From Bacillus sp. J37 (GTDB lineage Bacteria; Bacillota; Bacilli; Bacillales; Bacillaceae), in assembly GCF_000518865.1 (NCBI RefSeq), contig NZ_JAEK01000005.1:1-64000 (forward strand): DNA of 64,000 nucleotides, read 5' to 3'. Of the stretch, positions 8,769 to 18,054 are shown one piece after another. The stretch's first letter is position 1. Every line of letters starts with the position of its first letter. The position numbers and the translations under genes were made by a program. The notes below the pieces were generated by a model. That model made no database searches, was not told the origin of the DNA, and worked only from the letters and a program-made list of their open reading frames with translations.

Positions 8769-9437
8769 TTATGAATATTTTGTTGGATTAAAGGATGTAA
8801 CATGATTTGGTGTTTCACCTTTTGGATAGAATCGATTTATATATTCCGAGCCTGATACTAATTCATTTTTTTGTTTTTTTTTAACTCTTTGATTCTTTTC
8901 GTTCTTTTTAGCTGATTTTTCAGGAGGTGAAATACGTTGAATCGTTTCTCCAAATGTATTTCCGTATAGAAATAATGATTGATTTTTGTTGGAAAACTCT
9001 ACGTTTCTTTTTTTCTTTCCATTGCTCTTTATATTTTTTTGTTCTTTCATCGGTACTTCCTCAACTTTGCTATCGTAAGCTAAATTACTAATTTGTTGTT
9101 CTTGTTGTTTGTACTGTAGTTCTTGTACTTTGCTTGTTAATTCTTTGATGTTCATCTCATACATATTAAGGACTTCTTTATAACTGTATATTTCACTTTC
9201 TAGCTGTTGTATCCTATTGATATTAGATTCATCATTTTCATATATATTTTGTATTCTTGTATAAATATCCGCTATTTGGCTATCATTATGATTTTCATTA
9301 TTATGAACTTGCACTTTACTTAATGCACTTTCATAATCATTAATTTTCAGTTCCAACGTTGACACCATTTCTTCAAGTTGCTTAATTTTTTCCGCCTGCA
9401 GATCTTCTTTTTCCGATTTCCATAAGCTAAATGCCAT
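8769..9437 (-). CDS. coiled-coil protein of unknown function
   Basis: 222 residues from the ATG at 9437 (AAGGAG about nine bases upstream; a GTG at 9449 overlaps that site). Residues about 10-120 are a predicted heptad-rich coiled coil with many Glu, Leu, Lys and Gln. A Lys/Asn-rich linker follows (KSNGKKKRNVEFSNKNQ), and the tail is Tyr/Pro/Asn-rich, ending YINRFYPKGETPNHVTSF. No enzyme domain, signal peptide or membrane segment is seen. A rod with a basic tail would suit a spore-coat scaffold, which its neighbours also suggest; I do not recognise the family. Confidence 0.65.
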   Translation of the reverse strand: MAFSLWKSEKEDLQAEKIKQLEEMVSTLELKINDYESALSKVQVHNNENHNDSQIADIYTRIQNIYENDESNINRIQQLESEIYSYKEVLNMYEMNIKELTSKVQELQYKQQEQQISNLAYDSKVEEVPMKEQKNIKSNGKKKRNVEFSNKNQSLFLYGNTFGETIQRISPPEKSAKKNEKNQRVKKKQKNELVSGSEYINRFYPKGETPNHVTSFNPTKYS

Positions 9438-9635
9438 ATATTCTTTCACTCCTTCTTTTTATCGAGTTCCCTGTTGTCAACTCAATACTTAAGGTCTTCA
9501 TCTCTAATGTAGAATATATGTCATGACCTGCTAAAGAGTGAAATGCAAACAAGTTATTTTAAGAAAAAAGGAAATTAGACCTCTTTAAATAAACGGAAAT
9601 ATACACGATTTATTATTTTAGTATAATTAACAACC

Positions 9636-10943
9636 TTAAAACCCCCCCAACACCTTTGCATATTCCAAAGGTGTTATCATTAACTTTTCATACAACTTGT
9701 TTGGCATATTTCTCTCTTTTATTTCAGCACCATAGCCACCTTGAAACTCCAGAATCCATATCTTTAACTCATTATCTACAACTAAATCAATTGCAATATC
9801 ACCTAAATGGTGTCCGCATTCTTCGATGTATTCGGCTGCTTTTTTGCATATATTTGTCATTTCGTTTTGTAGTGTAAAAATTTGATTATTCGTTAACCCG
9901 TAATATCTGGCAAATGCATATTGGCTTGGCAAAACATCTATTCTATGATTTGCGTTAGTTATGATGCTTCTTTTTTTGCCAATTCTAGCCATCGTACCAG
10001 GTGAACTCCATTGCTTATCCTTACCCTTTTGTAAATATAAGCGAAAATCAATTAATGATTCCCCAACAGTATAAGGGATGGCTTGTTGTATTAAATACTT
10101 TTGTTTCATCTTATAGGTTACATATTTCAATAAAATATGTTCCTGAAATATCATTTTAATATGACCATTTATATTCTGTAGCTTATAGGTATCACCGCTT
10201 TTTTCGATTTTTATAATCCCTTTCCCTTGGTATGATTGATTTGGCTTTAAATAAACTGCACCAAACTCATTAATCATTTCCAAAAAAGAATGTCTGTTCA
10301 CTAATTTTTTTGTTTTAGGAACAAAGCTTGAAAGAGATGGATGCTCTGATAGTTTCTTATACTGATACCATTTGGAAAGATGATCACTGTAAAAAACCTT
10401 TTGACCTATGATATTCGTAAAATAAGTATACCCTCTTCTACTCATTGAGTTTTTACTAATTATTACCGCATTTGGTAATGGTAATCTCGCAGCTACCCAA
10501 GCTTGTTTACGGGGATGAAAATAATACCCCTCTACTTCCTTTTTCAAGGGATTCACATCATTCTCTGCAAAGACAAAAAACAAACCATTTAGTTTCCAGG
10601 AATCTTTTAACCTATATCTAAGCTTTGATAATACATTTTTGGTCAAATATTTCTTGTCCCTGCATCCCATAATTCCAACAAACGGTCCAACCACTAGTGT
10701 GTCTTGATTGAACTTAGCTTCGTACTGAAAAACAGACGGAATGATAAAATCATTTACTTTTGCAGGTATCTTAATTTCACTATTTTTTATTGAAGGATCT
10801 ATTTCAATACGACAACTTTCTTTGCCAGTCCCAAAGTGAAGATTAATAGATGAGTACTTGTCTAGTTGAAGCAAATGAAAAAGTTTACTATTCACATAAA
10901 TTGTTTTGTCTTTCCTTTTATTTAGGATTATTTTACACTTCAT
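9636..10943 (-). CDS. YheD-type ATP-grasp ligase with an altered metal-binding motif
   Basis: 435 residues of the long form: N-terminal domain (1-95, with VVGPFVGIMGCRDKK), then KLNGLFFVFAENDVN, VEGYYFHPRKQAWVAARLP, and the ATP-grasp core VYLKPNQSYQGKGI, LIQQAIPYT, IDFRLYLQKGK and GDIAIDLVV. The final ligand motif is ILEFQGGYG, with Gln where all other family members in this window have Asn (E-x-N). That could alter metal binding or activity. It is a single gene, divergent from the ligase at 11083. Confidence 0.82.
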   Translation of the reverse strand: MKCKIILNKRKDKTIYVNSKLFHLLQLDKYSSINLHFGTGKESCRIEIDPSIKNSEIKIPAKVNDFIIPSVFQYEAKFNQDTLVVGPFVGIMGCRDKKYLTKNVLSKLRYRLKDSWKLNGLFFVFAENDVNPLKKEVEGYYFHPRKQAWVAARLPLPNAVIISKNSMSRRGYTYFTNIIGQKVFYSDHLSKWYQYKKLSEHPSLSSFVPKTKKLVNRHSFLEMINEFGAVYLKPNQSYQGKGIIKIEKSGDTYKLQNINGHIKMIFQEHILLKYVTYKMKQKYLIQQAIPYTVGESLIDFRLYLQKGKDKQWSSPGTMARIGKKRSIITNANHRIDVLPSQYAFARYYGLTNNQIFTLQNEMTNICKKAAEYIEECGHHLGDIAIDLVVDNELKIWILEFQGGYGAEIKERNMPNKLYEKLMITPLEYAKVLGGF

Positions 10944-11082
10944 ATTTATACCTCCAAGTTCTTACTAAATGTGATTAGGATCGCCCTAATTGCATCTAAC
11001 ATAGTTACATATCCATACATCAAAATTTTACAAGAATAAACTAATAGGAGTTTGAAAGTAATTTAAGGAGAGGATACAGTCT

Positions 11083-12183
11083 ATGGAAGGTGTAGGAATC
11101 ATAGTACCTCGAACGATTTATAGACAAATTCCTAATCTAAACGGAAACCATAAAACGATGTTTATGCTTTTTGAACGTGCTGCTGCAAGGAATAATCTAA
11201 TTCCTTGTTTTATTCGGTTACGTCATCTCCACCCTGACAAAAAAAGTGTTGTTGCGTATGTTCTTACATCTGAAGGTTACAAATTAATGAGGATACCTCG
11301 GCCGAAAGTTAATTATTCCAGAATACTTGATCGACATCCTGTTATAAGGAAAAGAATTTATGACCTTTACCGAGCAGGAGTTACAATTTTTAATGTACCT
11401 AACTATGACATTGAAAAATTTACCATCCATCAACTTCTAAACCGTGATAAAAACATACAAAAGTACTTACCACATACCGAACTCCTTACAGAGCAAAGCT
11501 TCATAAAGATGCTATCATTGTATAAAAGTGTTATTTTAAAAAAGAATTATGGTGAACGTGGAATTGGAGCAATGAAAATTGATAAGGGTATCAAGCATTG
11601 TACACTTACGTATAAACCGCTAAACAGTCATGTTTTTGAAAAAGTGAACTTTACAGCGGAGATACCAAGCGTCGTTCTCGAACATATTGAAAAGAAAGAT
11701 TATGTGATTCAAGAAAGAATTCCATTGGCTACTTTCAAAGGAAATCCCTTTGATATGCGTGTTGCTTTACAAAAGGACGGTACTGGTATGTTTAAAGTTA
11801 CGGGTATTATGTGTAAAGTGGCTAAAGACAAGAGCTTTCTAACAAACGGCTCGCAAGGTGGAAAAACGTGTAGACTTGAAGATATTTGTCCGATCTCATT
11901 CCCTTCCATGTCTTATGAGAAACTTAAGCGGGATATTTGCACCATGTCTTTAATGATCGCAAATAAATTAGACAAACATTTCCCGCATCTTGCTGATTTG
12001 GGATTTGATATTTGTTTAACAAATAAAGGAGCTCCTTACTTTATAGAATGCAATTTTATTTCAGATTATGTTGGAGGGCTTATTCATCAACAAAGACTTC
12101 TACAAGAAGAATGGGAATCAGTTTTTTCTACTCCAATTGATTATGCACGTTATTTGTTAGATCAAAAAAACATATCAATTTAA
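11083..12183 (+). CDS. YheC-type ATP-grasp ligase
   Basis: 366 residues of the short form, organised like the gene at 4599: GVGIIVPRTIYRQI at the N-terminus, IPRPKVNYSRIL near 85, PFDMRVALQKDGTG, NGSQGGK, ADLGFDICLTNKG and FIECNFIS. The ATP-binding loop is unusual: VILKKNYGERGIGAM, with Lys-Asn in place of the usual Lys-Pro and Glu-Arg in the glycine loop. AAGGAGAGG precedes the start with a spacing of about eight bases. It is followed by a strong terminator, so it is probably monocistronic. Confidence 0.82.
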   Translation: MEGVGIIVPRTIYRQIPNLNGNHKTMFMLFERAAARNNLIPCFIRLRHLHPDKKSVVAYVLTSEGYKLMRIPRPKVNYSRILDRHPVIRKRIYDLYRAGVTIFNVPNYDIEKFTIHQLLNRDKNIQKYLPHTELLTEQSFIKMLSLYKSVILKKNYGERGIGAMKIDKGIKHCTLTYKPLNSHVFEKVNFTAEIPSVVLEHIEKKDYVIQERIPLATFKGNPFDMRVALQKDGTGMFKVTGIMCKVAKDKSFLTNGSQGGKTCRLEDICPISFPSMSYEKLKRDICTMSLMIANKLDKHFPHLADLGFDICLTNKGAPYFIECNFISDYVGGLIHQQRLLQEEWESVFSTPIDYARYLLDQKNISI

Positions 12184-12191
12184 TGATGTTT

Positions 12192-12230
12192 TGAAAACAG
12201 AGGACTAAAATCATACAGTCCTCTGTTTTT
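12192..12230 (+). terminator. rho-independent terminator
   Basis: aaaacagaggact / agtcctctgtttttt hairpin with a T-run, directly after the ATP-grasp gene. With A-rich left flank it may also serve the converging MurF-like gene. Confidence 0.8.
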
Positions 12231-13594
12231 TATCCCTTTAGCTTACTTAATAATCCTCTGAATGAGTTCCTCATCGATGTTTTGATTAAGATGGTTGTAT
12301 GTTTGTCTGCGTGGTTCATTAAAATTCTTAACAAATGATCTTCATGTTTGACAGAGTATATACAATTTGGGTCCATTCCCAATTGTCTTGCTTTCGTACC
12401 AATTTCTTTTGCTTGATCGCCTATTGTAATAAGGTAGTCGATATTATGCTTTACAATAAGTGTTCCAATTTTTTGATGTTCTTCTTGGGAATGTGCTCCC
12501 AACTCTTCTATATCACCTAAAACTGCAATCGATTTTTTATCTTTCGACACTTGCTCCAACACTTCCAGTGCAGCTTGAATCGACGTTGGATTAGTATTCC
12601 ATGTATCATCGATGATTGTACTGTTGTTAATACCAGGACTTAATTCTAAATGTCTTTGAACGGGTTTATACGTTTTTAACCGTTCAATCGCAGTATTGAT
12701 ATCAATACCTAATAAGCCAGTAGCTGCAATAGAGAAAATAGCATTGTAGACATTATGTTTTCCAAACCCAGGTACATTACCTACATATATTCGCCCACGA
12801 TTTCCGATCATATATTTCATCCCAGCTTGATCATATTTCATCTTCATGATTTTGTAGTCAGCAAAATCTGATTCTCCAATGTAAATCAGCTTACCTTTAA
12901 ATTTGTTCGTCCTTAGTTTTCTTGAATAGTAATTATCCGCATTTAAAATCATTGTTCCGCCTGGATGAACAGCTTTCAGCATACTTTCCTTTTCTTTAAC
13001 ATATTCGTGATGATTTTTAAATCCTTGTAAATGGTCTGTACCTATGGTTGTAATCAACCCTATTGTTGGCCTAAAATAACTTGCTGTTTGCATGATATGA
13101 CCTGGTGAATTCACACCCATTTCAATAATGGCCGCATCGGTTTTGTCATCGATTTCAAGTAAATATTTTAGATTATGAGATAATCCGTTTTGACTTAATA
13201 CTGTTTTAACAATATTCATTTCAGGTGACAAAATATGGGCAATCATTTCTTTCGTCGTTGTTTTTCCACATGTCCCAGTTACACCAATCACCGGGATTCG
13301 AAACATCCTGCGATAATAATGAATAAATTTATAGAATGCCACCCACACTTTTTTAACATAGACAATCGTATAAGATGATGGAAAAAGTGCTTCAACCTTT
13401 TTTTGGTCAGTCACAATGATACATGAATGTAAATTTGTTGGAACTTTAAGTTTTTCACGATAAAACACTAACGTATCTTTTGTCATTTTATGACTATTTC
13501 GTGTGGCTACGTTTTCTATCTTTGCATCTGCATCTCCCCTGATTAAAATACCACCTATAACAGGACCGACCTTTCTAAGCAGCAAGCTTTTCAT
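12230..13594 (-). CDS. MurF-like Mur ligase in the spore-surface cluster
   Basis: 454 residues from the ATG at 13594. An upstream in-frame ATG at 13681 adds 29 poorly conserved residues, so I prefer the later start. Domains in order: a MurF-type N-terminal domain (GGILIRGDADAKIENVATRNSHKM is reminiscent of the UDP-sugar-binding part), the central ATPase domain with P-loop VTGTCGKTTTKE near residue 105, the GTDHLQGFKNHHEY and GGTMILNADN motifs, and a C-terminal domain with IDDTWNTNPTS, matching the MurF IDD-Y-N-NP-S pattern. MurF joins a dipeptide to UDP-MurNAc-tripeptide; this copy lies away from ddl or other mur genes and beside ATP-grasp ligases. It more likely makes a special spore peptide than being the housekeeping enzyme. 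Confidence 0.82.
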   Translation of the reverse strand: MKSLLLRKVGPVIGGILIRGDADAKIENVATRNSHKMTKDTLVFYREKLKVPTNLHSCIIVTDQKKVEALFPSSYTIVYVKKVWVAFYKFIHYYRRMFRIPVIGVTGTCGKTTTKEMIAHILSPEMNIVKTVLSQNGLSHNLKYLLEIDDKTDAAIIEMGVNSPGHIMQTASYFRPTIGLITTIGTDHLQGFKNHHEYVKEKESMLKAVHPGGTMILNADNYYSRKLRTNKFKGKLIYIGESDFADYKIMKMKYDQAGMKYMIGNRGRIYVGNVPGFGKHNVYNAIFSIAATGLLGIDINTAIERLKTYKPVQRHLELSPGINNSTIIDDTWNTNPTSIQAALEVLEQVSKDKKSIAVLGDIEELGAHSQEEHQKIGTLIVKHNIDYLITIGDQAKEIGTKARQLGMDPNCIYSVKHEDHLLRILMNHADKHTTILIKTSMRNSFRGLLSKLKG

Positions 13595-13697
13595 AATAAA
13601 CAACACACTCACAATGTTTTTTATTATTAGTGTATTAGCTCCCCCAATAATTGTATCGGCATATATATTGATTTTTACCAATTCTTTATTTAAACAG

Positions 13698-13724
13698 ACA
13701 CTTTACTAGTAGATACATATAGTA
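13698..13724 (+). promoter_or_regulatory. sigma-K-type promoter upstream of the 444-residue ATP-grasp gene
   Basis: AC at 13698-13699, 16-base spacer, CATATAGTA at 13716-13724: an exact AC-N16-CATANNNTA match. The expected start near 13731 leaves a leader of about 20 bases before the ATG at 13752, which is a normal arrangement. No such match is seen directly upstream of most other genes of the cluster. Confidence 0.55.
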
Positions 13725-13751
13725 ATACATAAACGAAAAGGAGATATAAGT

Positions 13752-15086
13752 ATGATACACATTCGCATAGATAAAAAACGTTCAATGTCTATTCATTTGC
13801 ATTCATCCTTTAAAAAACAAGTTCAAAGGTGGAAACCACTAAAGATTATCTATGGAATAAAAGAAGTGTCTGTCACTCCCTTGTTTTCAGATGCTGTTCC
13901 TGAAGATACATGTTACGTTACATTAGATGTTATCCGGATACTAGATATACCTATTAACTTACCTTATGAAATTAATCTTGAAAAAAATAAGATGATCTTC
14001 GGTCCCTATATAGGAGTCCTTGCTGCCGTTACTAAGGAGACCTTAAAGCAAAGCATTCCTTATCTTTCAGTCTATGTAAAAGATTATGAGAAAATTGGGG
14101 GTACAATCATTGCCTTTTCCTTAGATGGGATCGACCATGAAAACGAAACAATCACCGGACTTATGTTTGATCCAAAAAGTAATAATTGGATAGAAGGGAT
14201 TTTCCCCTATCCACGCTCTGTGTTTTCAGTTGTGGAAACCAGTTTAACAGAGAACTGGTCTACGTATTTAGATACAATGAAACATTTTCATCAAAAACTC
14301 GGTAAAAGAATTTTTAACTATCCTAATTTTGATAAATGGCAAATGTATCAACTTTTGAAAGAAAGATTACAACAATTCTTACCCAAAACAGTGATTTACT
14401 ATGAACCTAAAGATGTATGGAAGATGTTAAAGGAATATCCTTCATTATATATAAAACCAATTAACGGGCGGTTGGGTAAATACGTCCTGAAAGTCACGCG
14501 TATTTCTAATGGAGTCATCGTAAAGTATGGTCGTCATTCGAAAAATGTTAAACATTTCAAATCATGGAGTTTATTCAAATTTTATCTTCGAAGAATAGTA
14601 AAAGAGGAGGCTTATCTCATTCAACAAGCCATTGATTTAGTTAAATATGATGACCAAATCATTGATTTTCGAATTATTATGGTTAAGAATAACCAAGGGA
14701 TATGGGAAAATATCGGTGCATTTTCAAGATATGGAGGAAAAAACAGTATTGTAAGCAACATTACAGCCGGTGGAAAAGCAGAGATTGGCGGAATAACTTT
14801 AAAAACAGTTTTTGAGTTGTCGATCAAGGAAATGATTGATTTAGTAAACCTTACTCATAATCTCATGATGGATGCCATTGTGATCCTTGAAGAGAATGGT
14901 TACCATCTGGGAAACCTTGGATTTGATATTGGAATTGACCAAAGCGGAAAAGTTTGGATTATTGAAATTAATAATCAAAATCCTGATCATTATATTGCGG
15001 TAAAAGCTAACAAACCAAGCATCTTATATCAAGCAAAAATATCAAATATTCTATATGCGAAAACTCTTTCTATGAGCTTCGAATAA
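13752..15086 (+). CDS. YheD-type ATP-grasp ligase, long form
   Basis: 444 residues. The long N-terminal domain is present (IFGPYIGVLAAVTKE near 80-95), then GGTIIAFSLDGID and ITGLMFDPKSNNWIEGIFP. The ATP-grasp core reads YIKPINGRLGKYVLKV, LIQQAIDL, IDFRIIMVKNNQG, GNLGFDIGIDQSG and IIEINNQNP. The glycine loop GRLGKY departs from the GSxGxGI pattern of most relatives, while the Glu/Asn metal ligands are kept. AAAAGGAGATATAAGT precedes the ATG. A sigma-K-like promoter just upstream supports expression in the late mother cell. Confidence 0.83.
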   Translation: MIHIRIDKKRSMSIHLHSSFKKQVQRWKPLKIIYGIKEVSVTPLFSDAVPEDTCYVTLDVIRILDIPINLPYEINLEKNKMIFGPYIGVLAAVTKETLKQSIPYLSVYVKDYEKIGGTIIAFSLDGIDHENETITGLMFDPKSNNWIEGIFPYPRSVFSVVETSLTENWSTYLDTMKHFHQKLGKRIFNYPNFDKWQMYQLLKERLQQFLPKTVIYYEPKDVWKMLKEYPSLYIKPINGRLGKYVLKVTRISNGVIVKYGRHSKNVKHFKSWSLFKFYLRRIVKEEAYLIQQAIDLVKYDDQIIDFRIIMVKNNQGIWENIGAFSRYGGKNSIVSNITAGGKAEIGGITLKTVFELSIKEMIDLVNLTHNLMMDAIVILEENGYHLGNLGFDIGIDQSGKVWIIEINNQNPDHYIAVKANKPSILYQAKISNILYAKTLSMSFE

Positions 15087-15096
15087 GAATCGCTTT

Positions 15097-15549
15097 TTAC
15101 CATTTAGGTTCTATGACAACCTTCTTCATCAAATGTATATCAAGACACTGCACAGCACAAATGCAGGTTAAGTCCACTTTCACGTATATTTCTGTTCGTT
15201 CAAGCCTTTCCACATCGGAAACATCTTCAACAGGGTATCCAGTTAAGGATAGTGGACGAAGAAGCGAAAGGATCCCACACTTTTCTGTTTTATCTACATG
15301 TTCAATTCTAAAAAAAGGTGTCCAAAAATCAACATCTTTACCAGTATCACTAGCCTTCACTTCTGAAACCTGAAACAAACCGCTATCTGTGTATAATAAA
15401 AACGGAATCGTATCTACCTTAAAAAGTTTTGAAGAAAGGGTACTAAAACAACTTGTTGGACAACCGCCCAACGAATCTTGTTGATGTTTTAATTCAAGAA
15501 TTGCATGATACACTGATTTTATTTGTTCATGTGTATTGTTGTCCTTCAT
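15097..15549 (-). CDS. CotY/CotZ/ExsY-family spore coat protein
   Basis: 150 residues with several cysteines, including GGCPTSCF near 29-35 and VDLTCICAVQCLDI near 126-139, the C-terminal signature of the CotY/CotZ/ExsY family. These proteins crosslink by disulfides and form ordered two-dimensional arrays in the crust or exosporium. Family members also keep the LLYTDSGLFQVSEV-type core and the ILSLLRPL segment, both seen here. It is the clearest spore-coat marker in the cluster and supports a spore role for the surrounding ligases. GGAAGGGAGACG lies just before the ATG at 15549. Confidence 0.85.
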   Translation of the reverse strand: MKDNNTHEQIKSVYHAILELKHQQDSLGGCPTSCFSTLSSKLFKVDTIPFLLYTDSGLFQVSEVKASDTGKDVDFWTPFFRIEHVDKTEKCGILSLLRPLSLTGYPVEDVSDVERLERTEIYVKVDLTCICAVQCLDIHLMKKVVIEPKW

Positions 15550-15621
15550 CGTCTCCCTTCCTTTCCTACGCCCTTTCTTTTATGTTATTACTTGATATGG
15601 GCATTTGTGCAAGAAAGGTCT

Positions 15622-16638
15622 TTACTTATTCGCTTTAGCTAAAAAGACAGCATATTGAACTAGATTTTTTGCAACATCCATTTCTCGATGCTTTGAACCA
15701 GGTCGCCAATTCACTTCATAAATCCAAAGCTTTTGATTATCATCAATACCGATATCAATTCCAAGTTCATCAAATGTATGATGATAAAGACTTTCGAAAT
15801 GCTGTGAAAAACAAATGGAAAAATGCTCTAATAATCTTTTCATATTATAATATTCATCACCAAATTCTCCGATTAAAAATGGTTGAAGTTCACCTCTAAA
15901 CCCACCGCTTGAAATATTACTTATCATTTTTCTATTTGCACTAACTCTCGGATATATAAGAGTTGGTTCCCATTCGCCTCTACCATTTTTTTGAACATGC
16001 AGCCTTATATCATACACCCATCCTTCTTTTGTTGAGCTTTTAATAAAAGGTTGAATGATGTACCGGGTTGTTGTTAATAAATGATCAAGATAAAGGGAAA
16101 GTTCATTCTTTACAAGAGTTTCGTTATGATCTCCATTAATCACAAGATATTGATTTGAGGTTATTTTATCTATAAAAATAACTCCCTTTCCCCCGCTCCC
16201 TTTAATCGGCTTCAATACTAGTCTTTTATGTTTCTCAAAATAATCAAAGATCTCTTCTCCCTTATTCAGAATAAAAAAAGGAATAACAAAATGTGAAAAT
16301 TGTTTTCCTTCTCTAATTTTCTGATAAACGTTTAATTTATTTCCTACTGAATAACTTGTAAATAGACATCTTTTTTTCAAATAACTCCATATTTGTTTTT
16401 GTTTGTCATTCTTAGGAGATTTACTGTTTATAATAATATCCGGCAAGTCTCGTTGCTGTTGAATCCACTTTCCATTATCATATATCCATCCATTAATCTT
16501 ATGGTCAACCATATCAACTGTTCCAAAAGAAAAATAAAAGAAATCAACACCTTCCATTTTAGAAACCGCCGCACATGCATAAGCTTTTTTTACGTTTTCA
16601 GGATCTTTTCTTGAATGAAGCATACCAATAACAGTCAT
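15622..16638 (-). CDS. YheC/YheD-type ATP-grasp ligase
   Basis: 338 residues, lacking about 85 residues of the long-form N-terminal domain and starting at VIGMLHSRKDPENVKKAY. Middle motifs are GVDFFYFSFGTVD and INGWIYDNGKWIQQQRDLPD; the core has LVLKPIKGSGGKGVIF, IIQPFIKS, YDIRLHVQKNGRG, DELGIDIGIDDNQ and IYEVNWRPG, all in order. It follows the frameshifted ATP-grasp by 11 bases, so the two are likely one transcript. The pair joins two different ATP-grasp types. Confidence 0.83.
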   Translation of the reverse strand: MTVIGMLHSRKDPENVKKAYACAAVSKMEGVDFFYFSFGTVDMVDHKINGWIYDNGKWIQQQRDLPDIIINSKSPKNDKQKQIWSYLKKRCLFTSYSVGNKLNVYQKIREGKQFSHFVIPFFILNKGEEIFDYFEKHKRLVLKPIKGSGGKGVIFIDKITSNQYLVINGDHNETLVKNELSLYLDHLLTTTRYIIQPFIKSSTKEGWVYDIRLHVQKNGRGEWEPTLIYPRVSANRKMISNISSGGFRGELQPFLIGEFGDEYYNMKRLLEHFSICFSQHFESLYHHTFDELGIDIGIDDNQKLWIYEVNWRPGSKHREMDVAKNLVQYAVFLAKANK

Positions 16639-16649
16639 TTAATCACCCT

Positions 16650-17872
16650 TTAAAGTGGTTCAATAATAAACTTAATTTCTTTTAATGCTTGAAGAGCAAG
16701 CTGTTTAGCCTCTTCTTGAGACTTTGCTGTTGCCAGGACATAGGCATATCGGTCACCCATCGATAATGGAGGTGTTAAGATACTCCCTTTTCTAGGCTTT
16801 ACATAAACCTCTTTTACACCATCCTGTTTCTTTGCGCGATTTTTACCAGTAACCTTTAGAAGAACACCTTTCGTTTCAACTGTTACATATCGTACATAGA
16901 CATATTCAGTCCCATTTGTTTCGATAATAGGCTCCTTACCCAAATGCAGTTTTACGATTTCTTTTACGTAATTAATTCCTGTACCGTGAAAAATAATATT
17001 ATTCATTGCTCCACCAGATATGCGCGGGTTTATTTCAATCAGCTTCCATTCTTTGTTCACATAACGGAATTCTAAATGACAACTCCCATTTTTAAGTCCG
17101 ATCTCTTCGATAATCGTATTTATCGCTATCTCTAAATCAGCATATTGATCAGAGCTTAAATTTGCTGGGAACTGGTAGCCTAAAACAATAAACCTTTTCT
17201 TTCTTATAACGTCTTGTTCAAGGATGCATACTATTGTTAGTTTTCCTTTGTAAACAATAATTTCGGCTAAATATTGTCGACCATCAATATATTCTTCTAC
17301 TAAAATAGGATCCTTATCTGACACTTTATTCAATTTTGTTAAACCTATTTTAAATTCAAGAAGATTTGTAGCAAGTATGACATCTTTCGATCCGTTAGAT
17401 TTAGGAGATTTAAGTACTAATGGTAAGTATTTTTCCTTCGATTGGGAAAATTCACTTATAGATTGCTTTTTATCATAAAAAAAAAATTTGGTGTGTAAGA
17501 TAGAGATTTGAGTTTTTCTCTAAACAAAGCTTTATTCTCCATTATTATGATTGCTTCTTTTGTAAGTCGCCCTATTTTTAACATATCAGAAATATCAGCT
17601 GCGATTGAAACAAATGGATCGATTAAACTTAAACATGCTTTTACATGTTTCCCAGCATGAACAAGTTTTTGAATTTCTTCAATTACTAAATTCTTATCTT
17701 CTAGACTCTTTATATATATTAACTGATGAACTTCAGGAAATTCTTCACGTTGTTTAAGAAATTTTAAACGATCAGTATATAATACCGTAAAATATCCCAT
17801 TCCTGATGCAGCCTTTAATGCTTCTCTACTCGTGCCAGACTTGTTACATCCAATGAATACAATCGTGTCCAT
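16650..17872 (-). pseudogene. carbamoyl-phosphate-synthase-like ATP-grasp ligase, split by a frameshift at a poly-A/T run
   Basis: Two adjacent frames encode one protein of about 408 residues. The N-terminal part (start ATG 17872, GGAGATGAG upstream) has an FIGCNKSGTSREALKAA Rossmann-like start and ends soon after PNFFF. The C-terminal part contains VLKSPKSNGSKDV (only in the restored frame), ILVEEYIDGRQYLAEI, CHLEFRY and IEINPRISGG, the ATP-grasp metal-binding motif. The break is at ten consecutive A on the plus strand (17477-17486); one more base, or two fewer, restores the frame. It may be a sequencing error, a true mutation, or slippage that yields full-length protein. Residues after the core (SILTPPLSMGDRYAYVLA) match this type of amino-acid ligase. 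Substrate unknown. Confidence 0.75.
17477..17486. repeat. ten-base A/T homopolymer inside the ATP-grasp gene
   Basis: Ten A in a row on the plus strand (ten T in the coding strand) at the exact point where the reading frame changes. Runs of this length are prone to replication and transcription slippage. Confidence 0.9.
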
Positions 17873-18054
17873 TTTCTCATCTCCAATAAAAGTACCTCTT
17901 CTCATAAGAGCGAATACATTAGGTATAGGTAAACCAATAAGTGGAAGTGAATGGTTGAGCTATTTCACAAAACACCCATTCTTCATCCTCATAACTACCT
18001 ATATTCATACTTTATGAAATGGGTGTTAGTACTAATTTAGAATGGAGCAAGTTT

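Noticed and set aside
18006-18014. CATACTTTA, a sigma-K -10-like box before the ATP-grasp gene at 18055
   Set aside because: No AC at the 16- or 17-base distance, so only half of the promoter is present.
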